Positions 22,707 to 32,183 of a stretch of DNA of 64,000 nucleotides are shown here, one piece after another. Below the pieces are notes generated by a model. That model searched no databases. It was not told the DNA's origin and worked only from the letters and a program-made list of their open reading frames with translations. Every line of letters begins with the position of its first letter. The first letter of the stretch is position 1. This stretch comes from Allonocardiopsis opalescens. Its GTDB lineage: Bacteria; Actinomycetota; Actinomycetes; Streptosporangiales; Streptosporangiaceae. A program made the position numbers and the translations under genes. The stretch covers positions 124,001 through 188,000 of the forward strand of contig NZ_PVZC01000007.1 in assembly GCF_003002095.1 (NCBI RefSeq). The letters run 5' to 3'.

Positions 22707-25700
22707 CCTGGCGGCTGAACGACCCCGAGCTGCTGCGCCGCCTCCATGCCCGGGTGCCGCCCGCGGCGGGTGACGGCTTCGAGGAACGGGCCGCGACCGA
22801 GCTGTCCCCGCCCGAAGCCGGCATGTGGTTCCTGCACCAGCTCGATCCGGACAGCCCGCACGGCACGATCGCGGGCGGACTGTGGCTGCACGGTCCCGTC
22901 GACGAGCACCGGCTCGCCGCCGCCTTCCAGAGGCTGGTCGAGGCCCACCCCTCGCTGTGCGTCGCCTTCCCCGCCGTCGACGGCGTGCCGCGGGCCGTCC
23001 ACCGGCCGCCGCCCGCTGACTCCCCGTTCGCCGTACGCGACCTGAGCCGGGCGTGGGACGGCACCCTCGGCTCCGTCGAGGGCTGGGCGAGGGAGGCCGC
23101 CGCCCGCCCCTTCGACCTCGCCGCCGGCCCACTGGTGCGGCTGGACGCGGCGCGCGGCGACGACCGGAACCTGTTCCTGGTGCTGGCGATCCACCACATC
23201 GTCGCCGACAACGTCACGGTCGACCTCCTGTGCCACGGGCTGATGGCCGGGTACGCGGGCCGCCCGGGGCCCGGCGGCGGCCCGCGGCGGGTGCTGGTCC
23301 CCGGCCGGGAGCGGGCAGCCGCCGACCTGGGGTGGTGGCGGGAGCGGCTCGCGGGTGCCCCCCAGGTCGTGGAGCTGCCGTCCGACGCGCCCGCCCGGAC
23401 ACGGCGGCGCTTCCGGGGCCGGCGGATCGTCCGGACCGTGCCGGCCGGCGCGGCGGCCGCGGTGGCGGCGGCGGCCCGGCGGCACCGGACGACGCCGGCG
23501 ACCGTCTACCGGGCCGCCTACCGGTACCTGCTGCACCAGCTGACCGGCCGACACGACCTGATCATCGGCTGCTCGGTCAGCACCCGGAGAACCGACGAGC
23601 CGGCCGCCGTCGGCAACTTCGTCAACGTGCTGTGCCTGCGCGTCCCACTGCCGCCGGACCCCGCGTTCGCCGAGCTGGTCCGCGCCGAGCAGCAGGTGCT
23701 GTCCACCGCGCTGGACCACCGGCACACGCCCTTCGAACTGGTGGTGGAGGAGCTCGTCGCGGTGCGCGACTCCAGCCGTCCGCCGCTGGTCCAGGTCGTG
23801 TTCACGCACAACGACTCCCGGATGCCCGACCAGGTCACCGTGGACGGGGTGCTGGTCCGGCGCTTCGACGTGGACCTGGGCAGCACCAAGGTCGATCTCA
23901 CCCTGCTGGTGGAGCAGGGCCCGGGGCGGGTCCGCCTGTACCTGGAGTACGACCGGGACCTGATCCGCCAGGAGACGGCCGAGTCATGGCTGGACGCCTA
24001 CCTGAGGCTGGTCGGCGCCGCCGCGGCGGACACCACCGGACTGCCGATGTCGCGCCACCCGCTCACCGGGACCGCCCGGGCGGTCCCGGCGGACATCGGC
24101 CGGCCCGAGGGGCGGCGCGGCGTGGTGGGCCGGTTCGAAGACGCCGCCGCGGCGCATCCCGACCGGATCGCCGTCGTCGCCGGCGAGCGGCGCTTCAGCT
24201 ACCGGGAGCTGGCGGACTGGGCGGACGCCGTCGCCGAACGGGTCGCGGCCGCCTCCGCCGACCCGGACGCGCCGGTCGCGGTGCTCACCGACCGGGACGC
24301 CGGCCTGGTCGCCGCGATCCTCGGCGTGGCCAAGGCCGGCCGCTGCTACGTCCCCCTCGACCCGGAGCATCCGCCGGAGCGGCTGCGCGACATCGTGCGG
24401 CGGGCCGGGGTCGGGCTCGTCGTCGGGCAGCGGCACCACCTGGCAGCGCTCGACCTGCCCGGCCTCGCGGTGGCGGACCCCGGCCCCGGCGAGCCGGGCG
24501 CCGGCCGCCGGCCGCGGCCGGCGCTGGACTGGGCCGGCCCGCTGTACCGGATCTACACCTCGGGCTCGACCGGCCGCCCGAAGGGCGTCACGGTCACCCG
24601 GCGCAATCTGGGCACCCTGCTCGACGCCTGCGGGCGGCTGCTCGGCCACGGGCCCGACGACACCTGGACGCTGTTCCACTCCTGCGCCTTCGACATGTCC
24701 GTGTGGGAGATGTGGGCCCCCCTCACCAGCGGCGGGACCGTGGTGGTGGTCGACCGGTCGACGGCCAGGGCGCCGGACCGCTTCCTGCGGCTGCTGCACG
24801 AGAACCGGGTGACGGTGCTCAACCAGACCCCGACCGCCTTCGCCTCGCTGGTCCACCTGGTCGGCTCGCTCGGCGCCCCGGTCCCGCCCTCGCTGCGGCT
24901 GGTCGTCTTCGCCGGGGAGGCCCTGCCCGTCTCGATGCTGCGGCCGTGGCTGGAGCGGGTCGGCGACGAGCGCCCGCGGCTGGTCAACATGTACGGGATC
25001 ACCGAGACCACGGTGCACGTCACGCACCGGCGGATCCGCGCCGAGGACCTGGACGGCTCGGCGGGCAGCCCGATCGGCCGCGCGCTGCCGCACCTGTCCG
25101 CGCAGGTGCTGGACCCGTGGCTGCGGCCGGTTCCCCCGGGCTTCCCGGGTGAGCTGTACGTCGGCGGCGCCGGACTGGCGGACGGGTACGCGGGCGAGCC
25201 GGCGCGGACGGCGCTGCGCTACATCCCCGACCCGGACGTGCCCGGCGCGCGGCGCTACCGGTCCGGTGACCGGGTCCGCCTGCTGCCCGACGGCGAGCTG
25301 CGCTACGACGGGCGCGATGACGACCAGGAGCAGCTGCACGGCTACCGGATCGAGCCCGCGGAGATCGAAGCCTGCCTGCTCCGCCATCCGGGCGTCGCCG
25401 CCGCGGGGGTCACGGTCCGGCGGGAGGACCGGGGCCCGCGCCTGATCGGCTTCGTCGTGCCCGCCGACCCCGGCGTCACCGCGGCCGAGGTCCGCGGCTT
25501 CGTCGCCGAGCGGCTGCCCGGCCACATGGTCCCCGTCGTGGTGCCGGTGGCGGAGGTGCCGCGCACGGTCAACGGGAAGCTGGACCGGGCCGCGCTGGCC
25601 CGGCTGCCCGTTCCCGAGCCCGGCGGCGGCGCGGCGGTTCCGGTCCCGCCCCGCACCGAGGCCGAGCGCGCAATGGCGGAGGTCTGGCAGGACGTTCTCG

Positions 25701-28700
25701 GGACCCGCGCCATCGGCGTGGCCGACAACTTCTTCCAGCTCGGCGGCGACTCGATCCTCGCCGTGCAGGTGGCCGCCCGGCTGGGGCAGCGCGGCTACCC
25801 GGTGTCGGTCGCCAACATCTTCACCTCGCCGACGATCGAGGCGCTCGCCGCCGCCGTCCCCGCCGACCGGGCGCCGCTCCAGGAGGGCGGCGCTCCGAGC
25901 CCGTCGAGCGCGCCCTTCGAGCTGGTCGCACCCGAGGTCCGCGCCGCGCTGCCCGAGGGCGTGGTCGACGCCTACCCCCTCACCCTGCTCCAGCAGGGCA
26001 TGCTCTACCACCAGGCCGACGACGGCACCTACCAGAACGCCACGGCGATCCGGGTGCGCGCGCCCTTCGACGCGGAGCTGCTGCGCCGGGCGATCGGCGG
26101 GGTGGTCGCACGCCACCCGGTGCTGCGGACCGGCATCGACCTCGCCGCCCATCCCGAGCCCCTGCAACTAGTGTGGCGGGACGCGGCAGCGGACGTCTCG
26201 GTGCTGGACTGGCGCGACGAGCCGCACCCGCAGGCCAGGCTGGCGGAGTGGCTCGGCCGGCAGCGCCGCGAGCCGCTGGACCTCGCCCGGCCCCCGCTCA
26301 TCCGCTTCACCGTGCAGCGGGAGGCGGACGACCGGTTCTGGCTGAGCGCCACCGAGTGCCACGCCGTCCTCGACGGCTGGAGCTTCACCTCCACCTACGC
26401 CGAGATCCTCCGCCGCTACGCCGCCCTGCTCGACGGGCGGGACCCCGCCGATCCCCCGCCCGAGATCCCATTCCGGGACCACGTGCTCGCCGAGCGGCGC
26501 GCGCTGGCCGACACCGCAGGCGAGGAGGCGCTGCGCGCGGAGCTGCGGGGGGCGCGGGCGGTCCGCTTCCCGGCGCTGCCGGACCCGTCGGCGGACCCGC
26601 CGCCCGGCCGCGGTGTGTTCCTCCTGCCGCCGGAGCTGCACCGCGCGGTGTCCGACACCGCCGCCCGGCTCGGCGTCCCGGTCAAGACCGTGCTGCTGAC
26701 CGTCCACTTCCTGGTGCTGGCCCGGCTGACCGGGCGGCGCGACCAGGTGACCGGCCTGGTGGTCAACGGGCGCCCGGAGGCGGTGTCGGCCGAGCACACC
26801 CGCGGGATGTACCTCAACACGCTGCCGCTGCGGCTCCAGCTCACCGGGGAGTCCTTCGCCGGGCTGGCCCGCCGCTGCCTGGCGGCCGAGGCGGCCCTGC
26901 AGCGGCACCGGCACTACCCCGGGGTCGCGGTCGAGCGCTGGTTCGGTCCGTCCGGGCTGCTCACCACCTCGTTCAACTACACGCGCTTCCACCCGCTCGG
27001 CGATATCGACGGCAGCGGCCGGGTGCGGCTGGACAGCACCTTCGAGGAGGAGTCGCCCACCAACTACCTGCTGGACGTGTCCTTCGACGACGGCGCCCGG
27101 CCCGGCGCGGAGTACCTGGCGCTGCTGCTGCACCTGTCCCCCGAGCACTTCACCGCCGCCGACTCCGCCCGGATCGGCCGGTGGTACCTGGACCTGCTCG
27201 AAGGCTGCACCGCCGACCCCGATGCGGCACCGGCGGCGGGCACCGCCACCGGCCCGGCCGCGAGGCCCGCCAATGCCGCGGTCGGCCCGGTGCCCGCGGC
27301 CATCGCGGCGGCGGCCGCCGCCCACCCGGACGCGGCCGCCGTGGTCGACGGCTCGCTGCGGCTGAGCTACCGCGAACTGGCGGCACGGGCGGCGGCCGGC
27401 GCCGCGCGGCTGCGCAAGCACGGCGTCGCGGCCGAGACACCGGTGGCACTGCTCGCCGAGCGCGGCGCAGCCTCGGTCGCGGCCGCCTGCGCCGTCTGGT
27501 GGGCCGGAGGCGTCTACGTGCCACTGGACCCGTCCTGGCCCCGTGCCCGGATCGAGGCGGTGATCCGCCAGGTCGGCGCCGAGATCGTGGTCGGCGACCC
27601 GGCCGCCGCGGCCCGGCTGCCCGGCACCGTCCTGCCCGTCGAGGAGCTGGTCGAGCCGGGGCCCGGGCCGGCGCGTCCGCCCTCGGTGCCGTCCCCGCGC
27701 CATGCCGCGTACGCCATCTTCACCTCCGGTTCCACCGGGGAGCCCAAGCCGGTGGTGGTGGAGCACGGCCAGCTCGCCGAATCGGCGGCGGCCTGGGCGG
27801 AGGCGCTGGACCTGCGCGCCGCCGGCTCCCGGCACCTGCACGTCAACAGCCTCGCCTTCGACGTGTCGATCGCCGAGCTGGTCCGGGCGCTGACGCTCGG
27901 CCACACCCTGGTGGTCGCGCGGCAGGAGACCGCGTCGGACCCCCGCGCGCTCGCCGAGCTGCTCCGCGACGGGCGGATCGAGTTCGCCGACCTGCCGCCG
28001 AGCCTGCTGCGGCTGCTGCTGGAGCAGGCCGAGCGGACCGGGACGCGGTGGGAGGCGCTGACGACGGTGCTGGTCGGCGGCGAGTCCTGGTACGGCGCCG
28101 ACTACCGGCGGCTCGCCGCCGTCGCGCCGCGGGCCCGGATCGTCAACTCCTACGGCCTGACCGAGACCGCGGTGGAGGCCGCGTACTCCGTCGGCGCCCG
28201 CCCGGCCGGAGACGGCGAGCCGGTGCCGCTCGCCGCCGCCTACCCGCACACGGTGCTGCACCTGCTGGACGCGTGGCTGCAACCGGTGGCCGAGGGCGAG
28301 GTGGGCGAGGTGTACGTCGGCGGACGCGGTGTCGCCCGCGGCTACGAGGGCCGGGCGAAGGGGACCGCGCTGCGCTTCCTGCCGGATCCCGCCACCGGTG
28401 GGCGGATGTACCGGACCGGCGACCTCGCCCGGCGGCTGCCGGACGGCGGGCTGCTGCTGTGCGGCCGCCGCGACGAGCAGCTCAACATCAACGGGACGCG
28501 GATCGAGCCCGGCGAGGTGGAGGCTGTGCTGCTGCGGCACGGCCGCGTCGCCGAGGCGGCCGTCACCGCACGCGACGGGCGCCTGACGGCCTTCGCGGTC
28601 GCGGACGGGGCGGACCCGGCGGACCTGGAGCGCTTCGCCGCCGGCCGGCTGCCGAGCCACGCCGTCCCGACCGTGGTCGTGGTACCCGCGCTGCCGCTGG

Positions 28701-30187
28701 CGGCGAGCGGGAAGGTGGACCGCGCGGCGCTGGCCGCGCTACCGCTCCCGGCGCGGCCGGACGAGCCGGTCCCGGCCCGCAGCCGTACCGAGCGCATCCT
28801 GCTGGAGCTGTGGGCGCAGGTACTGGGCGCCGCGGACATCGGGGTGCGGACCGACTTCGCCCGCGCCGGCGGCGACTCCCTGGCGAGCCTGCGCGTCGTG
28901 GCGAAGGCCGCCGAGGCCGGTATCGCAATCCGGCCCGGTGACATCCTGCGCTCCCGCACCGTCGAGGCGCTCGCCCGGCTGGTGGATGAGGGGGCGGAGC
29001 GGCGCACCCCCGCCGCCCTGCTGCGCGCCGACGCGGTCCTGGACCGTCCGGTGCGGCCGGTCCGCGCGGCGCGCACCCGCCCGCGCCGCGCCCTGCTCAC
29101 CGGTGCCACCGGCTTCGTCGGGTCGTTCCTGCTGCGGGAGCTGATCGACCGGACCGGCCTTGAGGTGGTCTGCCTGGTACGCGGCGCGGACGCCGACGCC
29201 GGCCGGGAGCGCCTGGCGGCGAACTTCCGCCGGCTCGGCATCCCCGCCGACGGCTTCGCCGAACGGGTCCGGGTGCTCGCGGGGCGGCTCGACCGGCCGC
29301 GGTGGGGCCTCGGCGAGGCCGACCACACCGCCCTGGCCGAGGACATCGACGTCGTCTACCACAACGGTGCCGCGGTCGACGGCTTCAAGCCCTACCCGGC
29401 GCTGCGCGCCACCAATGTGGAGGGCACCCGCGAGGTGCTCGGCTTCGCCGCCACCGGCCGCGTCAAGGCCGTCCACCACGTGTCCACGGTCTCGGTGTTC
29501 TCCCCGCAGGAGGCGGCGGACCCGCGGATCGGCGAGTCCCGCGTGCCCGACGACCCGGAGAACCTGCCGGACGGCTACGCGCAGAGCAAGTGGGTGGCCG
29601 AGGCCCTGGTCCGGCAGGCGGCTGACGCAGGTGTGCCGGCCTCGGTCTACCGGCTCGGCCTGGTCGGCGGCCACTCCGAGACCGGGGCCTGCAACCCGTC
29701 CGACCTCCTGGGCCGGCTGCTGCACGCGGCGGTGCGCCTCGGCTGCGCACCGCACCACCCGTTCCCCCTCGCCATCGCCCCGGTCGACTACGTGTCGGCC
29801 GCGCTGGTGGCCCTCTCCCAGAGCGACGACGCCGCGGGCGAAACCTTCCACCTGGTCAACCGGGAGCAGGTGAACTGGCTGGAGATCGCCGGCTGGCTGG
29901 CGGACAGCGAGTTCGGCACCCGGCTGGAGCCGGTGGAGACCTGGCGGGACCGGATCCGGCGCGGAGTGGCGCGCGGGGACGCCGGGATCGCCCCGCTCGC
30001 CGTGCTGCTCTACGGCGTGGACCTCACCGTCGCGATCGAGGAGCCGGACTTCGACGACCGGCGCACCGCCGACAAGCTCGCCGGGAGCGGGATCGGCCCG
30101 CCCCGGGTGGACGCCGGCTACCTACTCCGCTGTGTCCGCTATCTCACCAGCCTGGAGGAGCAGCATGCCGTACTTCGACGAGGATGA
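22703..30187 (+). CDS. NRPS-2, C-A-PCP-C-A-PCP with terminal thioester reductase
   Basis: A 2494-residue terminal NRPS; ATGA overlap with NRPS-1. C1: HHIVADN (164-170), where the final Gly of HHxxxDG is Asn. A1: TSGSTGRPKGV, pocket D-M-W-N-V-A-M-V-H-K, eight of ten identical or conservative to a threonine code (D-F-W-N-I/V-G-M-V-H-K). PCP1: Ser1017 in LGGDSI. C2: E-C1219-H1220-AVLDG, first His replaced by Cys but the catalytic second His kept. A2: TSGSTGEPKPV (Gly to Pro at 1683), pocket D-V-A-D-L-G-S-V-E-K, close to an arginine code (D-V-A-D-V-G-A-I-D-K), with acidic residues suited to a basic side chain. PCP2: Ser2059 in AGGDSL. Reductase (about 2125-2490): TGATGFVG (2133-2140) and Tyr2292-x3-Lys2296. 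There is no thioesterase, so NAD(P)H-dependent release as aldehyde or alcohol is expected. Residue identities are inferences from codes read by eye. Confidence 0.94.
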   Translation: MTWRLNDPELLRRLHARVPPAAGDGFEERAATELSPPEAGMWFLHQLDPDSPHGTIAGGLWLHGPVDEHRLAAAFQRLVEAHPSLCVAFPAVDGVPRAVHRPPPADSPFAVRDLSRAWDGTLGSVEGWAREAAARPFDLAAGPLVRLDAARGDDRNLFLVLAIHHIVADNVTVDLLCHGLMAGYAGRPGPGGGPRRVLVPGRERAAADLGWWRERLAGAPQVVELPSDAPARTRRRFRGRRIVRTVPAGAAAAVAAAARRHRTTPATVYRAAYRYLLHQLTGRHDLIIGCSVSTRRTDEPAAVGNFVNVLCLRVPLPPDPAFAELVRAEQQVLSTALDHRHTPFELVVEELVAVRDSSRPPLVQVVFTHNDSRMPDQVTVDGVLVRRFDVDLGSTKVDLTLLVEQGPGRVRLYLEYDRDLIRQETAESWLDAYLRLVGAAAADTTGLPMSRHPLTGTARAVPADIGRPEGRRGVVGRFEDAAAAHPDRIAVVAGERRFSYRELADWADAVAERVAAASADPDAPVAVLTDRDAGLVAAILGVAKAGRCYVPLDPEHPPERLRDIVRRAGVGLVVGQRHHLAALDLPGLAVADPGPGEPGAGRRPRPALDWAGPLYRIYTSGSTGRPKGVTVTRRNLGTLLDACGRLLGHGPDDTWTLFHSCAFDMSVWEMWAPLTSGGTVVVVDRSTARAPDRFLRLLHENRVTVLNQTPTAFASLVHLVGSLGAPVPPSLRLVVFAGEALPVSMLRPWLERVGDERPRLVNMYGITETTVHVTHRRIRAEDLDGSAGSPIGRALPHLSAQVLDPWLRPVPPGFPGELYVGGAGLADGYAGEPARTALRYIPDPDVPGARRYRSGDRVRLLPDGELRYDGRDDDQEQLHGYRIEPAEIEACLLRHPGVAAAGVTVRREDRGPRLIGFVVPADPGVTAAEVRGFVAERLPGHMVPVVVPVAEVPRTVNGKLDRAALARLPVPEPGGGAAVPVPPRTEAERAMAEVWQDVLGTRAIGVADNFFQLGGDSILAVQVAARLGQRGYPVSVANIFTSPTIEALAAAVPADRAPLQEGGAPSPSSAPFELVAPEVRAALPEGVVDAYPLTLLQQGMLYHQADDGTYQNATAIRVRAPFDAELLRRAIGGVVARHPVLRTGIDLAAHPEPLQLVWRDAAADVSVLDWRDEPHPQARLAEWLGRQRREPLDLARPPLIRFTVQREADDRFWLSATECHAVLDGWSFTSTYAEILRRYAALLDGRDPADPPPEIPFRDHVLAERRALADTAGEEALRAELRGARAVRFPALPDPSADPPPGRGVFLLPPELHRAVSDTAARLGVPVKTVLLTVHFLVLARLTGRRDQVTGLVVNGRPEAVSAEHTRGMYLNTLPLRLQLTGESFAGLARRCLAAEAALQRHRHYPGVAVERWFGPSGLLTTSFNYTRFHPLGDIDGSGRVRLDSTFEEESPTNYLLDVSFDDGARPGAEYLALLLHLSPEHFTAADSARIGRWYLDLLEGCTADPDAAPAAGTATGPAARPANAAVGPVPAAIAAAAAAHPDAAAVVDGSLRLSYRELAARAAAGAARLRKHGVAAETPVALLAERGAASVAAACAVWWAGGVYVPLDPSWPRARIEAVIRQVGAEIVVGDPAAAARLPGTVLPVEELVEPGPGPARPPSVPSPRHAAYAIFTSGSTGEPKPVVVEHGQLAESAAAWAEALDLRAAGSRHLHVNSLAFDVSIAELVRALTLGHTLVVARQETASDPRALAELLRDGRIEFADLPPSLLRLLLEQAERTGTRWEALTTVLVGGESWYGADYRRLAAVAPRARIVNSYGLTETAVEAAYSVGARPAGDGEPVPLAAAYPHTVLHLLDAWLQPVAEGEVGEVYVGGRGVARGYEGRAKGTALRFLPDPATGGRMYRTGDLARRLPDGGLLLCGRRDEQLNINGTRIEPGEVEAVLLRHGRVAEAAVTARDGRLTAFAVADGADPADLERFAAGRLPSHAVPTVVVVPALPLAASGKVDRAALAALPLPARPDEPVPARSRTERILLELWAQVLGAADIGVRTDFARAGGDSLASLRVVAKAAEAGIAIRPGDILRSRTVEALARLVDEGAERRTPAALLRADAVLDRPVRPVRAARTRPRRALLTGATGFVGSFLLRELIDRTGLEVVCLVRGADADAGRERLAANFRRLGIPADGFAERVRVLAGRLDRPRWGLGEADHTALAEDIDVVYHNGAAVDGFKPYPALRATNVEGTREVLGFAATGRVKAVHHVSTVSVFSPQEAADPRIGESRVPDDPENLPDGYAQSKWVAEALVRQAADAGVPASVYRLGLVGGHSETGACNPSDLLGRLLHAAVRLGCAPHHPFPLAIAPVDYVSAALVALSQSDDAAGETFHLVNREQVNWLEIAGWLADSEFGTRLEPVETWRDRIRRGVARGDAGIAPLAVLLYGVDLTVAIEEPDFDDRRTADKLAGSGIGPPRVDAGYLLRCVRYLTSLEEQHAVLRRG

Positions 30188-30377
30188 CGACACCATCGAC
30201 TACCAGGTCGTGGTCAACGGCGAGGAGCAGTACTCGCTGTGGCCCACCGACCTGCGGATGCCCGACGGCTGGCGGCCGGCCGGCTTCACCGGCCGGATCG
30301 GCCCCTGCCTGGACCACATCGAGCGGACCTGGACGGACATGCGGCCGCTCAGCGCGCGGAGCGGCGCCGATGGATGA
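30165..30377 (+). CDS. MbtH-like NRPS chaperone
   Basis: A 70-residue protein. MbtH family members bind NRPS A domains and are needed for their solubility or activity. Seen: NGEEQYSLWP near residue 17, then MPDGWRPAGFTG, CLDHIERTWTDMRPLS, which together give the family's conserved Trp residues and the TDMRP end. The ATG at 30165 follows GGAGGAG by about five bases, inside the last 23 bases of the reductase reading frame, and the stop overlaps the exporter start by eight bases. It is therefore made in step with NRPS-1 and NRPS-2. A longer in-frame start at 30132 is not supported by any ribosome site. Confidence 0.97.
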   Translation: MPYFDEDDDTIDYQVVVNGEEQYSLWPTDLRMPDGWRPAGFTGRIGPCLDHIERTWTDMRPLSARSGADG

Positions 30378-32160
30378 CGGTGCCGACTCGGCGCTCGGAG
30401 CGGTGCGGACGGACGGCGGTGCCGAAGCGGCCCGAGCGCCGGACGGCCACCCGGTGGTCCGGATGTCGGCGGTGTCGAAGAACTACGGCGCGGTTCCGGG
30501 AATCGGCGGCCTCGACCTGGAGGTGGCCGCCGGCGAGACCGTGGCCCTGCTCGGGCCGAACGGCGCCGGCAAGAGCACGATCCTGAACCTGCTGCTCGGG
30601 CTGCGGCGCCCGGACCGCGGCAGCGTCGCCGTCAACGGCCATCCGCCCACGTCCTACGCCGCCCGCTCGATCACCGGGACCGTGCTGCAGAGCTCCGGCC
30701 TGCCCGGGAACCTGCGCGTCGGCGAACTCGTCGCCCTGTTCCGCTCCTACTACCCGGCGCCGCTGGCCGCGGAGGAGGCGATCGGCCGGGCCGGCATCGC
30801 GGAGCTGCGCGACCGGTACTTCGGCGACCTCTCCGGCGGGCAGCAGCAGCGCGTCTACATCGCACTGGCGCTGTGCGCCCGCCCGAAGCTGCTGGTCCTC
30901 GACGAGCCGAGTGTCGGCCTGGACATCGAGGCGCGCGCCCGGCTGCGGACGCTGCTGTCCCTGCTGGCCGCGGAGGGCTGCGCGATCGTCCTGGCGACGC
31001 ACGACCTCGGCGAGGCCGAGGAACTGGCCGACCGCGTCGTGCTGGTGGTCGGCAGCAGAGTGGTCTTCGACGGCCGACCCGGCGCCATCACCTCGATGTT
31101 CACGCTTCGGCGGGTGTACGCCCGCACGCGGACGCCGCTGGAGGCCGAGGAACTGCGCGGCTACGGGGATGTGTCGTATGAGGACGGCGAGTTCCGGGCG
31201 ACCACCAGACACCCCGCGGAGCTGCTGCGGGCGCTGCTCGCCCGGGCCGCCGACCTCACGGACCTGGAGGTCCGCGGCGCGAGCTTCGAGGAGGCGGTCA
31301 CCACCGCGCTGCGCGACCGCGCGATCGCCGAACCGACCCCCGACACCGCGCCCGCGCCCGCCCCCGCGAACCCCGGGCCGGCGCGGCGCCTTCCGCGGCG
31401 GCCCGAAATCACCGCCCGGCACTGGCTGCGGATGGCGGCCGGCCAGACCCGGGTGGAGTTCCTCAAGCTCTGGCGCGACACCACCTTCGTGGTGATCACC
31501 TGCCTGATGCCGACCATCTTCTTCGCCTTCCTCGGCACCTCCTACGGCGGAGGCGAGGGTGCCGTGCGCGGCCTGGCCTCGCTGAGCGCCTACGGCACCA
31601 TCGGGGTCGGCCTGTTCGGCTTCGGCGTCGGCATCGCCACGGAGCGCGGGATGCGCTGGGACCAGCTCACCCGGGCCACGCCGATGCGCGTCAGCGCGTA
31701 CTTCGCCGCCAAGCTGATCCCGGCGGCCTGCTTCGCGGTGCTGACCCTGGGGCTGCTGGCCGGCTACGCGGTGACCGTCGCGGACGTCTCGATCGGCTGG
31801 TGGGTCTGGGTCCGGATGGCCGGCGGCCTGACCGGCGGCAGCATCGTGTTCATCGCACTCGGCCTGGCGATCGGCTACAACCTGTCGCCGCGGGCCGCCA
31901 TGCCGTTCGCCACCGTCGTCTACCTCCCGCTGTCCCTCGCGAGCGGCCTGCTGATCCCCACCAGCCAGCTGCCCTCATACCTCCAGGTGGCCGCGGAGCT
32001 GCTGCCCGCCTGGCACTACGCCCGCATCAGCTGGACCGCCGTCGGCGCGGGCCCCGAGTTCGGAGCGGTGTCCGCACTGGTGCTGACGGCCTACACCGGT
32101 GTCTTCCTGGTGCTGGCCGCGACGGGCTACCGGCGTGAGCTGCGGGCGCGGTTCCTGTAG
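30370..32160 (+). CDS. Fused ABC exporter: ATPase plus ABC-2 membrane domain
   Basis: A 596-residue protein combining a DrrA-like ATPase (about 28-330) with an ABC-2-type membrane domain (about 350-596). ATPase motifs: Walker A LGPNGAGKST, signature LSGGQQQR, Walker B LLVLDEPS, then the H-loop ATHDLGE. The second half has about six hydrophobic segments, starting at FVVITCLMPTIFFAFLG, and ends in YRRELRARFL. Half-transporters of this sort are usually two genes (DrrA and DrrB); here they are fused. It most likely dimerises and exports the finished peptide or gives self-protection. The ATG at 30370 lies inside the end of the MbtH gene. The location inside the biosynthetic operon supports a role in that pathway. 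Confidence 0.93.
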   Translation: MDDGADSALGAVRTDGGAEAARAPDGHPVVRMSAVSKNYGAVPGIGGLDLEVAAGETVALLGPNGAGKSTILNLLLGLRRPDRGSVAVNGHPPTSYAARSITGTVLQSSGLPGNLRVGELVALFRSYYPAPLAAEEAIGRAGIAELRDRYFGDLSGGQQQRVYIALALCARPKLLVLDEPSVGLDIEARARLRTLLSLLAAEGCAIVLATHDLGEAEELADRVVLVVGSRVVFDGRPGAITSMFTLRRVYARTRTPLEAEELRGYGDVSYEDGEFRATTRHPAELLRALLARAADLTDLEVRGASFEEAVTTALRDRAIAEPTPDTAPAPAPANPGPARRLPRRPEITARHWLRMAAGQTRVEFLKLWRDTTFVVITCLMPTIFFAFLGTSYGGGEGAVRGLASLSAYGTIGVGLFGFGVGIATERGMRWDQLTRATPMRVSAYFAAKLIPAACFAVLTLGLLAGYAVTVADVSIGWWVWVRMAGGLTGGSIVFIALGLAIGYNLSPRAAMPFATVVYLPLSLASGLLIPTSQLPSYLQVAAELLPAWHYARISWTAVGAGPEFGAVSALVLTAYTGVFLVLAATGYRRELRARFL

Positions 32161-32183
32161 ATCCAACCCGAGTGGGAGGCGAT

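Noticed and set aside
25739..25990. Epimerase domain after the GGDSI-type PCP of NRPS-2
   Set aside because: The following domain begins YPLTLLQQGMLYH, has a DGW motif and precedes an A domain, so it is a condensation domain; no separate E domain is present.
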